From NCBI GenBank assembly GCA_024196135.1, contig JAMQCK010001094.1:1-12136 (forward strand): a stretch of 12,136 bases of DNA, given 5' to 3'. The position numbers and the translations under genes were made by a program. The notes under the pieces are model-generated. The model was not told the DNA's origin and did no database searches. It worked only from the letters and a program-made list of their open reading frames with translations. Positions 1 through 9,156 of the stretch are shown here, in pieces (the first letter of the stretch is position 1; the number at the start of each line of letters is the position of its first letter). Origin of the DNA: Pleurotus ostreatus/Saccharomyces cerevisiae fusant. Taxonomy: Eukaryota > Opisthokonta.

Positions 1-21
1 CGGCGGCGGCGGCGGCGGCGG
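1..21. repeat. CGG/CGC trinucleotide tract
   Basis: Six CGG units and a partial unit sit at the very edge of the window. In the frame of the minus-strand exon they read as CGC codons, giving a poly-arginine run after a proline-rich stretch. The full length cannot be seen because the tract continues past the edge. Confidence 0.8.
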
Positions 22-558
22 GCATGGGGTGGGGAGAAGGGCGGAGGAGGAGAATAGTCGAAGTTTGGAGGGGCATTAGACATTTCCTGTTGCTCCCAGT
101 GTTCCCAAGAATAAGGCGGCAGAGGTCCACCTGAGCGTCCAAGGTGGCTTTCGCTTGATCGACGTCGCTCCCAAGGGTCGTCATAGTTGTGAGGGGCAGG
201 AAAGCTGGACTGGCTCAGGTATCCCTGCTGCGTGTGTCTATGTCGCGGACGATATTCCAGGTCTTCGTCATGCAGCTGGGTAATTGGCCTGAAATCGGAA
301 GGTTCGAAGTGGGTGAAATGATCGGGCTGCTCCTCTGGAGGTACAGGTAGATCTTCGTAAGGGTCGATGTCACTGGCTCTATTTCTGGGTATATTCAAGC
401 CAAAAGCAGGATTCATGCCATAGGAATCCATCCGAGCGTGGGGGGAGGGCGTCGAGGAGAAGGACAAGTCGTATGTGCGCCATCGTGCATCCCCCGAACG
501 CGACAAGGAAGTCCGGCCCGGTAACCGGCCGTCAAATTTCCCGGAACGGCAAGTTCGG
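1..558 (-). CDS. Unrecognised low-complexity Pro/Ser/Arg-rich protein, exon, partial (runs off left edge)
   Basis: The minus strand is open from about 558 to the window edge and reads as a polar, disordered fungal protein. Segments include RSGDARWRTYDLSFSSTPSP, then MDSYGMNPAFGLNIPRNRAS, then acidic/aromatic stretches (DPYEDLPVPPEEQPDHF), a Trp-containing part (DDPWERRRSSES, SWEHWEQQ), and finally a proline run followed by at least six arginines encoded by a CGC repeat at the edge. In-frame ATGs lie at 431-429 and 416-414, but coding-like sequence continues upstream of them, so neither is clearly the start. Upstream an in-frame TGA occurs near 575. A possible 3' splice site at 560-559 (CCAG, with a TTGAC branch-like motif 16 nt before the site) would begin this exon at 558 in phase 2. 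No domain is recognised and the function is unknown. It could be the disordered N-terminal region of a larger protein continuing to the left. Confidence 0.55.
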
Positions 559-694
559 CTGGACGCACACAAGCGTCAACACATTTCTGGCTCAGACGGG
601 CAGGAACAGAATCAGACTGCAGGGTCTTGGGCCGCTCAGGACGCAATTCGACTTCCTTTCTTCCCTTTCGAATGTCTGTCTTTCCCACTCATAC

Positions 695-972
695 AACGAA
701 TTTTGCCGCAGGGGAAGAGTAGAGGCCAGCAGAAGCTGTTGATCTCCTTATTCGCCGTTTCGAATGGCGTGCTGGATCTCTCAACCTCGTGTCCAGCGGA
801 GTTGTGCTGATTCCCATCGTATCGCATGTCGGTTTGTACTTCCTGGATCTCTCACCTGCGAAGAGCTGGGGAACAGATCTCGAGCTGCATCAACTTCCTC
901 GTCACGCGTATCGCGAAGGACCGCTGGCGACTTGAGCTGCGTTGAGGGCTCCGACGCGGCCGCGACGTCCCG
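695..972 (-). CDS. Candidate upstream exons of the left-edge minus-strand gene
   Basis: Two segments fit together. Positions 972-856 follow an acceptor-like TAG (975-973) with TGAC upstream, and read RDVAAASEPS, then TQLKSPAVLRDTRDEEVDAA, then RDLFPSSSQ, ending at a good donor (CAG|GTGAGA). A 49-nt intron (855-807, ending ATCAG) leads in the same phase to 806 onward, which reads HNSAGHEVERSSTPFETANK and then EINSF. The intron size matches the others in this window. The far end of the second segment is uncertain: donors at 694 (GTATGA) or 642 are possible. I could not fix how it joins the exon starting at 558. One phase-compatible alternative is a separate short exon at 688-618, with donor GTCTGA and a 59-nt intron. 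No domain is recognised. Several frames look coding-like in GC-rich DNA, so this stays tentative. Confidence 0.35.
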
Positions 973-1599
973 CTACTCACTCCGTCATCGCTCGCGCTCT
1001 GCGCGACCTCGCATCATTGGAGATCTGAGGACCTCGATGGACTCCTCAGAATTCACGCTACCGCGGCCGCCTGCTGCAGCGCGAGGCCTCGCGAGCCGCG
1101 ACCATGGCCCGACTTCCTTTTTAGATCAACGGCTGATCGGTACCCTGCTCAAAGCGAGGGATAAACCGGGATCAAGACCCACCACGCCACTGGGAAAGTC
1201 TGGCCTGCCTCTCACACGGCAACGTCCCCTATTGTACCTGGTTGGCACACACCCAAATTCAACAAACCAGGGCGTACCGCGGTCTATCGGAGTATCTTCC
1301 GCACTCCCTCTACACGTCCTGCACCCAGGTGGGCTTGCCAGCTGAGGTGAAGCTCACCCGTGTCCCCTAACGCGCAACAACAGGCAACATCTGGCATCCG
1401 CGCCAAGCAGCTCCGACATCATGCTGCGAACCGGTTTGAACTGCGTTGCCCGAAAAGATTCCGCCCGTCGCGCTTGTTTGCCTCCGGAGCTAGCAAGTCA
1501 GGCCCATGTGTCACGCATTCGTTCCCCTCGATCGAGATCTGCACCTTCGGACTTCTTATAGCGGCCCAGTCGGATGATACGGAGGCTCTGCTCTCCGCT
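973..1599. promoter_or_regulatory. Divergent intergenic region between the left minus-strand gene and the DUF6534 gene
   Basis: No convincing plus-strand gene is seen here. Just upstream of the DUF6534 start codon there is a TATA-like CTTATA (about 1555-1560) and a pyrimidine-rich GCTCTGCTCTCCGCT ending at the ATG, both typical of basidiomycete promoters. The left part (about 1030-1117) has a minus-strand reading (including RGSVNSEESIEVLRSP) that could be one more upstream exon of the minus gene, but its splice sites are poor. The promoter call is an inference from position and base composition. Confidence 0.3.
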
Positions 1600-3152
1600 A
1601 TGTCGACCATGACACCCGAGGAACACCACGACGCCGTCTTCCTACTTGGACCATGGGTGAGTCCGTCATACCCCTCGTCACCGACATGTCCTCAACGCGT
1701 CGATAGCTGGTCGGGTGTTACCTGGAGATATTCTTCCAGGGTGTGCTGATGGCGCAGGTATGTGTTCCCCAATCGTCCAACGAACGCGTACTCAGCGTCT
1801 GTAGTTCACCAATTACTTCAACTGGTACGGCGACGACAAGTTGTCGTTGAGGCTAGTAGTCGGTGGATTGCTCTTCGGCACGGTCCTGAAGTCCGTGCAA
1901 TCATTGTGAGTTTCCCTTCCCTCGTCCTTGCATCTACTCATCGTGCTGGACAGTGCTCTCATCTGGATACAGTTGATCGAGTACTTCACGGATCTTCCTG
2001 GCGCGATCTTGTTAAATTATACGTCTTGGTGGCAATCGGGCAATCCTCTTATGGTGCGTCTCGCTTGCTATGCGCGAAGACCACGTACTCATACGATGCA
2101 GGTGGCTTGCATCGGCTTCTACGTGCAGATGTACTTCGTCTATCGCCTCTGGGTCATCTCCAAAAGCTACTATGTCGTCGTCCCGCTCTTCGCGATCTTC
2201 CTGTTCAGTCTGCTATCCATCGCCGTCGCGGTATGTGGTCGGCTTTTCCCCGGGCGAACTTAATCGCTCACATTCAGCGCAGACGTACTACATTGCCCAA
2301 GCGGTTAGCCCGCCCATCGCGATGTGGTGTAAGTTCGTGAATATATCGCTCTAGACCGCCTCTGACGCGCTCCCCAGTCGCTATGCACCTCTCGGCTACC
2401 TTCGCCGGAGACTTGATTATGACCCTCACGACCGCCTACTTCCTCATACGCTCGAAGGCCAATGTCTTGCCGCAGTACGCTGTTTTATTCTCTGTTCCGA
2501 TGCGGCCTTCTGATACGAACACGGCAGAACCGTGGGCATGATCAACGCTCTCGTTCGCCTCACCTTCTCAACAGCGGCGCCTGCGGCTGTATGGTGCGTG
2601 CTTTACCTAAGTCGACGGGAGTTCCAGCTAACCGGCTCGCTACGTAGCGCGATGTTCAACTTGATCTTCTCGCAAGTCTTTGATGGTCACGTCGCCCTCG
2701 TCTCCTCGGCATTCAACCAGATCCTGCCCAAGTTGTACGCCATCAGCATGATGTGGACGCTCAACTCGCGACGGACCATCCGCGTCGCACATAGCAGTGG
2801 GCCATTCAGTGGTAGCGGGAGCGAGCAGCTCTCTGGAACGCGCGCACGAGCATATAGCGGTGCCCGCTCGAGGGTGAGCAAAGTATACGACGAAGAGCAC
2901 TCAGCGGATTGAACGGTTGTCCCCATAGGTGCAGGATCACGAGTTGACGAACATACAAGTGCACACGCATGTCGAGACCGTGCGCGCGATCGACGTGAGT
3001 GGATGTGGGGAGCGGGGCTCGTCGGAGCTGGGCTGACCGTGCTTCTTTGCCCGCAGGTGATGCTCGATGGCGACGACTCGACGCGGTCGGCGGACCTCAA
3101 GGACGCCCACCACTCGCACGATGTCGACACCAAAAGGGAGTACGGCGTCTGA
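1600..3152 (+). CDS. DUF6534-family seven-helix membrane protein
   Basis: Eleven exons: 1600-1656, 1707-1757, 1805-1905, 1954-2053, 2102-2230, 2283-2328, 2378-2474, 2528-2593, 2648-2873, 2929-2994, 3057-3152. They sum to 1035 nt (344 aa) and every junction phase agrees. Introns are 47-62 nt with GT-AG ends; several have CTRAY-type branch motifs such as CTGAC and CTAAC. Hydrophobic segments lie at about residues 14-36, 48-80, 104-123, 126-146, 161-185, 195-220 and 230-255, consistent with the seven-helix plan of the DUF6534 family. The start LLGPWLVGCYLEIFFQGVLM and the last helix region LPKLYAISMMWTLNSRR match the family pattern. The C-tail (about 262-344) is hydrophilic, Ser/Gly-rich and then His/Asp-rich (DAHHSHDVDTKREYGV). 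The frame is open upstream of the ATG, but the family N-terminus favours this start. The biochemical role of the family is unknown; receptor-like function is only a guess. It probably sits in a cell membrane with a cytosolic tail. Confidence 0.88.
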
Positions 3153-4921
3153 TCACACACGGCGCCGCGATGCGCCTCGTCCAGACCCGGACGATGGACT
3201 GCGCGCTTTCGCCCTTCCTCCCGGTGGCCCCGGGCCCTGTGAATTTCTGTACGGCGTTCGCTCTTGCAGCGCCTGTGTATATGCCACGGACACCTTCCTC
3301 CCACTCCCTAGAAACCGGGGCCCGCGACGCGTCGACCCCTTCGTTGACGCCCGCTCCTCATCCTTTCGTTCCCCTCGCGTCTTCGCTGGGCGGTTACATT
3401 TATTGGGCTACTTGTCGCAAATGTTGTATTACCTCCCCCCATACCACCCCCGCCTGTATTACCCGGCTTGCTTCCACCGATTTATTTATCTGACCACGAC
3501 CGCGCTTGTCTTCTTACTCGGGATGTAAGCCTTTGGGTACTGCGTTGGACAATCTCATGCGAACCGCTAGGGAAAGCCTACATGGTTGAATGGGTGTGAA
3601 CTTCGTGCGTCTCGCGCATGCATCAGTGGGTCGGCCGCAGCCTGTGACCCGCCCCGAAAGATAGCCGCATTCACACCGCAAAGGCCGCAGCTGGTCGAAG
3701 CTCCGTCGAAGATCGCCCACCCGCGAGGCGCATCTGTGATGGGGGCACATGTCGGTGGCCTCCCCGCAGGACGCACGCTCTGGCGCGAGATCTGAAGTGC
3801 CTTTCAGGCATCCCTCGAGCGCGTGGCACCGCCGTCGAAGCCTGACACCATGCTTGTACGGTTCCTCGAGCCTCCGTGTCCCTTGTCCGGAGCGCGCTGG
3901 AGGGCAAGCGCGGCATGTTTCCCAGGTTTGGTGCGCGGGGGATCGACAGACACGTGCGACGGCTGGTTCGACTTCGGCGGTACAGTAGCGCGCCGCTGAT
4001 TGCCGAGGCATGTTGAACTTCGGCAGCTCTCCCAAACGGGTGGCGAACGCCGTCTTGTCAGGCTTCATTGTGGCGCAGTCTCTGCACGAACGGTTGTTGC
4101 TATGGAGCTGCAACGGAGTCCATGTCATTGTGCGACACAGGCTCAAGGCTGTGGGCGCGCATACCCAAATCACCGGAAGATGTTTATCTTCTAGCTCGCT
4201 CGTGGGACTTCAGAAGGCCGACCATCTTTTTCCAGAACAAATAATGTCTTGCTTGCCATGTTGATCGTCCACCATCTCCCTTATTCCGAAGCTTATCGAA
4301 TTTCCTATCTTGAATAAGAAAGGTATAATCCGCGATCATTGAGTTACTGCATGAGGTCGCAACGAAGCCGACAGATCTTGAGAAAGACTGAGGAGAAGCG
4401 GCCAAGGGCGGAAATTCGAGGTGTTGTGCTGCCTTGAGCAGGACTCATGGTCGGACTGGTAAGTGAAGCGTTTCCGACGTAGAGGTTTCCTTGATGAACA
4501 CCGCGCAAGTCCATTGAGGATGAGCAAAAAAATATTGATCGACTGGCGTTGCATACAAAATGGTCGGAAATGCAACCTAGTAAGGGTTGAGTGCACCCGA
4601 TTCAGGTAGAATGTGCGAGTAGAAAGGGTTGATGGTGAGTGACGGTGTGAGGCAAGTTCGAACTTCGAACTTCGCGCTATCGTCATGTGCCATTAGTGAT
4701 GCACGTGCTCGCAACCTCGTGGTTGTCATCAACACGGGCGTCACGGTGGCCCTTGCGTGGGCCCTTGAACTTGTCTTCGACCGCCATCGACCAAAGCAAC
4801 AGTAGGCTGCAGCGCGATTTAATTCGAGACCTCTCTACTCCAGCTTTCTTTTTCTACGCCTCGGAGACGCTACCAATTGTCGTACGCAAGGACAGGACGA
4901 TCCGCGGCACGACCTCTCGAC
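3153..4921. other. Gene-poor stretch: 3' flank of DUF6534 gene and 5' flank of FunK1 gene
   Basis: No gene is supported in these 1.77 kb. The first 350 bases presumably hold the DUF6534 3' UTR, with AT-rich spots such as ATTTATTTATC near 3479. Positions 3514-4173 are stop-free on the minus strand for 219 codons, but the translation is rich in Cys and Arg, has no recognisable domain and looks like a chance ORF in GC-rich DNA. From about 4240 to 4640 the DNA becomes noticeably more AT-rich, as expected for a promoter. A tight self-complementary stretch (AAGTTCGAACTTCGAACTT) lies at about 4655-4673. No tRNA or transposon ends were found. Confidence 0.5.
4831..4861 (+). promoter_or_regulatory. 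Pyrimidine-rich tract upstream of the FunK1 start
   Basis: A run of mostly C and T (including CTTTCTTTTTCT) lies about 60-90 bases before the ATG at 4922. CT-rich tracts of this kind often sit at transcription starts in basidiomycete promoters. The role here is inferred from position only. Confidence 0.3.
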
Positions 4922-7562
4922 ATGCATATGAGGGCGCATACTACGCACGAACGCATCAGCGTGTGCTCTTCATCGGATTTCTACAAGAAAAGTGCCGGGA
5001 AACAAGGCTGGCAGCGAATCTCCGATGCGGACATGGATCACCTCATGGATGCCCTGTTCGCTGAAAGGTTATTCGATCGCAAAAGCAAGCAGTGGAAGGC
5101 GCTGAAGAAGAAACCCTTCATCGAATGCGCTGCAGATGTTATGGCAGATATCTCGCGCTGTATAGCGTCCATTGCACCCACTGTCTGCAAAGCGCGCTTT
5201 GCCACAGACAAGCCGACCGCGGAAATCATCAAAATGCGTCCAGCACATCGGATCATAGGACAAGATGACACCCCGCTGGCTTGTGCGACTATCGTGAACT
5301 ACCTCTCTGATCCTACGTATCTGCGCGAGGCTCGGGCGGGTTCTGCTTACAATCATACGCTGTCGAGGGACCTGCTGGGTGCCTCTGACTTGATCTACAC
5401 TGCCGATGTGGCTGTAATCTGGCATCTTGAGCGCTGGCAAGACCGTGAATCTGTCGAAGATGTGCGTTAATGTGCTATGGAACGACGTTCAGCTTGCTTA
5501 CACATCACTCAGAACGAGATGAAGTCCGCAAAGGCTGCACAATACATCCTCTACAATGATGCGCGTCGCACGCACGTCTTCGCCGTCACGATGGAGCACA
5601 CGAGCCTGAGGCTTTGGTGCCATTCGCGCTCAGGCTCGATAGTCATGCAGCGCTTCGATATTCACAAAGTTTGTGTACTTGTTGTCCCTGTTCAGTCCCT
5701 CCATTGATCCATCGTTGCAGGACGCTCGAGAGCTCGTTCAGTTCCTCCTCTTCTCGGGTTCTGCCACCCCGAGTCAGCTCGGTTTCGATCCTACTGTTCG
5801 TCGCGTAGTTGATGGCTTTGGCAAGCTGCACTATCAGTTTGACGTCCTCTGCCGCGACGGCGCGATGCGTACCTTCCAATCTGTAAAGGTCGAGCACGAC
5901 AATCTCGAGGCGCCCACGTACAGTCGAGCAACCCGCGTCTTCAAGGTCGTTGATATAGGTGCCGAGAGTGACTCTTACAAGGCGCTTCGCGACTACTGGC
6001 CATCTAGGGACGATTTTGCATCGCAGGAATCAGTGATTCAACAAGAGATCCTCGACGCCCTGAAGGCGAGACTGCCAAAGGAGGAATACGAGAAGCTGCG
6101 ACCGCACTTCATGACGATACTCGCTGACGGCCCAGTCCAACGTCAATCTGATTCTGTGGGCGGCGAATCTGAGCGCGAGATTGGGACTGATGTTTCCGCT
6201 GAACCGGACCGCGAGCGCTACCGGACCGTCTATGAGGAGCATTGCCAGGCTCTATGGGATGTAGACGATCCCTCCGTGTTCTTCTTCGCTTTGGCGCAGG
6301 TCATGTATGGTACGTATATTCACGACATCTTTCTGCCTAGCCTACTCAATCGCTTACAATGCTTATAGTCCTGAACAACCTTCGCCGCGCGGGCTACGTG
6401 TACCGCGATGTTAGCTCGGGGAACATTTTGGTACAGACCCTTCCATCCGCGGCGGACTCCACGGCTCTCTCCGACCGCTACATAACGAAGGTCTCCGACC
6501 TCGAGTACGCCGAAGCCTATGACCACCTGACTTGGCAAGAGCCCAGATTGGTGCGTCTCCATGATGTAGGGCTGACGTCTATACGTTACTGATCAACAAG
6601 CGCAGGGAACGTGTCTATTCATGGCGGTTGAGGTGCAGGCCCAAGCGCACCTATTCACCGATCCGGACGTCGCGGACCTCGTCGCTGACGGGTATTTCCA
6701 CCACAACTTCCTCCACGACGTCGAATCAGTCATCTGGATGGCTCTCTACTTCATCCTCGAGCGCTGCAGCCGCGAGATCTACGAGACCTCCGAATGGTGC
6801 GAACTGCGCGAACACATCAAGGAAGTCAAGACGTACGAGAAGCAAATCCTCCCTTTCGACTCCAACGGCAGCCACATCCGCCAGCAATTCATCACCGGGT
6901 CGCGTCAAAGGCAAAGACTGCTCTCGCATCTGAAGCGTCTATATGGAGACGATATGCCCATGACGAAGATCGTGGACGCTCTGGACTGCCTTCGCGAAAC
7001 CTACCGCACTGTCGAGAACGATCGGACGGTCACCTACGAGCGTAAGCCGACATATTTCAAAGGAGACCCTCTCGCCCCGCGCGTGCCAAAATCTGTCTTC
7101 GAGAGGAACGCGCAGATCTACGAGACTCTTCGAGGCATTTTTGAGGACATCAGCCATTACTTCGTGGATACGAAGTTCTCGCTCGTCAAGTTCTCTGATC
7201 TCGATTATCTGACTGGGAAGTTCCTTATTCGGGATACATACTCAGGCTCGACGGCGGGGGCGGGCACGAAGGACGCGGCCGTGCTAGACGCTGACGCGAA
7301 GCCGGGGATGGACGGTGCGCAGGCGACGACGAAGGGGAAACGGAAAAGGACAGGCGCGAAAGAGGATGGAACGAGCGCCAAGCGGATGCGCGCGGACCCG
7401 TCGACTTTAATCACTGCAGGCTGTGCTGGTGCGTCGACGCGCAGCAGCGGGGCGCCAGCGGCGCGCGGTGGTCGTAGTCAGGGTAAGGGCGGTGCAAACC
7501 CCGCGCGAGAACCCACACGACGATCGGCAAGGCTCGCAAGTCGGAAGCTTCATGGAGCTTGA
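4922..7562 (+). CDS. FunK1-type fungal protein kinase (possibly catalytically altered)
   Basis: Five exons: 4922-5461, 5513-5668, 5721-6309, 6369-6550, 6606-7562. They give 2424 nt (807 aa) with consistent phases and introns of 51-59 nt. Residues 181-260 match the FunK1 N-terminal part (RRTHVFAVTMEHTSLRLW, then a FD motif and LGFDPTVRRV). The N-lobe follows (RTFQSVKV, SRATRVFKVVD, YKALRDYW, about 282-325). The catalytic loop is YRDVSSGNIL (440-449; Asp442, Asn447), the metal-binding motif is SDLEYA (Asp472), then GTCLFMAVE (490-498) and HDVESVIWM (526-534), all in the FunK1 order. The DLE form is usual in this family. Departures are Tyr for His in HRD, Ser/Ala for the glycines of the usual GRGTR loop, and Arg322 where the family normally has Lys. 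The tail (about 705-807) is basic and disordered, with a two-part nuclear-signal-like cluster at 732-751 and RRSARLASRK near the end, suggesting nuclear location. FunK1 substrates are unknown. The first ATG in frame is used; an upstream exon cannot be excluded. Confidence 0.88.
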
Positions 7563-8130
7563 AGGGGCCATTCTTGAGGTCTCGGGATTTTAGCTGAGGG
7601 AGAGGGGTGCATAATGGCGGGTGGGCTCGTGTATATTATTCAGAGTAGGACAGCTTGACAACGGTACGGACGGAGAACAACAGGAGAGAGGCGATATGAA
7701 CTGTGAATGGGTGTGAGGGCGAGTTCAATCGATTGGAAGTGCAACGCACATTATTCTTTGCACATGTTCTTGCCCAGCAAGACCGCGATAGAGAAAAATG
7801 AGGAGGACACAAAATAACCCTAGAGAAGATACGCGTGTATGTAAAGCGAAATGCGAATGAAATGGTGGAAGAGGTATATGCGGGCGAAGGCACGAGCTTT
7901 GAGAAGCGGAAGGTCGATATCGACTACTCGTGGCCCTGGCGACGGGTTATGCAGCATGAAGGCGAAAGTCGAAGACAAATCAAGATTTATACGCCGTGAG
8001 CGGAAGCGCGGATCGGCCAGCGAGGCGGTGAGGTGGACGTATGTGGCCAATGGTAGAAGACAAGAAGGCGGAGGCGGGTCGCAATGGCGATGGCGTAGGC
8101 CGTAGGGAGGTATGTCGAAGGAGGACGTCT
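7563..8130. other. Convergent 3' region between FunK1 and MGRWTQ genes
   Basis: These 568 bases lie between two stop codons facing each other and should hold both 3' UTRs. AT-rich sites that could serve poly(A) formation are GTATATTATTCAG near 7630 for the plus gene and, on the minus strand, TTATTTTGTGTCC near 7805-7817 for the other. Minus-strand reading frames here are extensions of out-of-frame sequence and carry no recognisable domain. Confidence 0.5.
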
Positions 8131-8893
8131 CTACTTCCGGGAGCTCGACTTCGCCTGGGCGCTGCTCGACATACCCGACTTGCTGAGCAGGGGCGACTTC
8201 TCGTCCGCCAGCTCCTTCGGGCGGGCCTGTCGGGCGTCCTGCGCGCGACCGCTGTACCCAAGCTTGTCGTCCTCTCCGACCGGCGGCGGGAACCCTCCCT
8301 CGATTTTCTTGTCCGCCAGGAACCCCGGCGAGCTCTTGCCCTTCTCGCGCTTCGACGTCGTCCCGAACCTGCGGCGGATGTTCTGCACCACGCCCTGCAC
8401 CTTGGGCATCACCGTCTCGACGACGTCGGCCATCTGCTTGCTGCTGCTGGGCTCCTCGGCTGGGGGCGCGGCGGCGCCGATGCGATGGGAGGGTAGAAAT
8501 TCGTGGAAGCTGGATGAGGACTTGGTCGTCGGGCGGGAGAGCCGAGGGCGATCCTGACCGTCTAATATAATAGTCGGTAAGCGTGTCAAAGAGGGCGCGG
8601 GTCGTCCGAGGCGGTCGACCCGCAGAAAAAATAGGTGCGCACCTTCTGCAAAGGCTCCAGGGCGCGACGACTCCAAGTCCGCCTTGGGAGTCATAGGACC
8701 ATATTCCTCGTCGGGGTTGCTGACATAGGCGACGCCTTTGGAGTCGACGAAGGTATAGCGCTTGGTCTCGGTGTCGTAGGCGACACGCTTGAAGCCCTCG
8801 GGGAGGCGGTAGGAGTCCTGCGTTGCGGGTCAGTGAATTATTCGAGGGAGGTAGAAGGCCACGCACCTCGTCGAACTGCGTCCAGCGGCCCAT
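8131..8893 (-). CDS. Conserved basidiomycete protein with N-terminal MGRWTQ motif
   Basis: Three exons on the minus strand: 8893-8867, 8817-8643, 8561-8131, giving 633 nt (210 aa). Intron 1 (8866-8818, 49 nt, GTGCGT...GCAG with CTGAC) and intron 2 (8642-8562, 81 nt, GTGCGC...TTAG) restore one frame. The start, MGRWTQFDE then DSYRLPEGFKRVAYDTETKR and YTFVDSKGVAY, recalls a widespread Agaricomycete family that databases often label, from memory, as CBM50/LysM-related. No LysM domain, signal peptide or membrane helix is visible here. The remainder (69-210) is Ser/Pro/Lys-rich and probably disordered, apart from an amphipathic stretch at about 109-134 (KQMADVVETVMPKVQGVVQN and a following RRRFG). 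The role is unknown; a cytosolic or nuclear protein is likelier than a secreted one. Reading without splicing gives a longer ORF (to 7820) in the wrong frame. Intron 2 is stop-free and a multiple of three, so its retention would add 27 residues. Confidence 0.8.
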
Positions 8894-9000
8894 AGTACAG
8901 TGTCGGAATAAGAGAGCAGAATAGGCGGCGAAAAGGAGGGAGGTCCTGGCGATTTTTGAGCGGCTGGAATATGGCGCCTTTAGAGCAAAGCCATATAGGA
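8894..9000 (-). promoter_or_regulatory. Promoter-like region of the MGRWTQ gene
   Basis: Read on the minus strand, a TATA-like CCTATATGG lies at 8999-8991, about 100 bases before the ATG at 8893. It is followed by a CT-rich stretch (CCTCCCTCCTTTT, 8943-8931, and CTGCTCTCTTATTCC, about 8919-8905). This layout suits a basidiomycete core promoter. Inference from sequence only. Confidence 0.35.
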
Positions 9001-9138
9001 CTTATAGTTCGAGATGCAGCACAGGTTCCGCCAAAGCCATGGCTTCCCATATGGGCCGCCGTCGGCCGTTTCCATCTTCAACAAAGGCAAGATGCAGGAA
9101 AGATCCCGCGGCTATGGCGGTGCGGGCCAAGTACGCGC

Positions 9139-9156
9139 CTGGTACCTGGGTACCAG
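9139..9156. repeat. Perfect 8-bp inverted repeat with 2-base spacer
   Basis: CTGGTACC and GGTACCAG are exact reverse complements separated by TG. It could be a protein-binding palindrome or a chance match. It lies within the weak minus-strand ORF at 9259-9002 and about 250 bases upstream of the MGRWTQ start codon. Confidence 0.6.

Noticed and set aside
772..854. Direct repeat CTGGATCTCTCA at 772-783 and 843-854
   Set aside because: Only 12 bases long, with no further structure; one copy overlaps a splice donor and the similarity is probably chance.
764..1345. A 193-codon plus-strand ORF
   Set aside because: No domain, Ser/Arg-biased composition, and it lies antisense to better minus-strand exon candidates.
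3514..4173. A 219-codon minus-strand ORF
   Set aside because: Cys/Arg-rich translation without recognisable domain or splice context; long stop-free runs are expected by chance at this GC content.
6369..6550. Loss of the DFG motif (DLE present) as sign of a dead kinase
   Set aside because: DLE/DLD-type motifs are usual in the FunK1 family as I know it, so this alone says nothing about activity.
7820..8893. A 357-codon minus-strand ORF starting at the MGRWTQ ATG
   Set aside because: It is the unspliced read-through. It leaves the conserved frame at the first donor and becomes Arg/Gln/Pro-rich nonsense, while splicing restores the family sequence.
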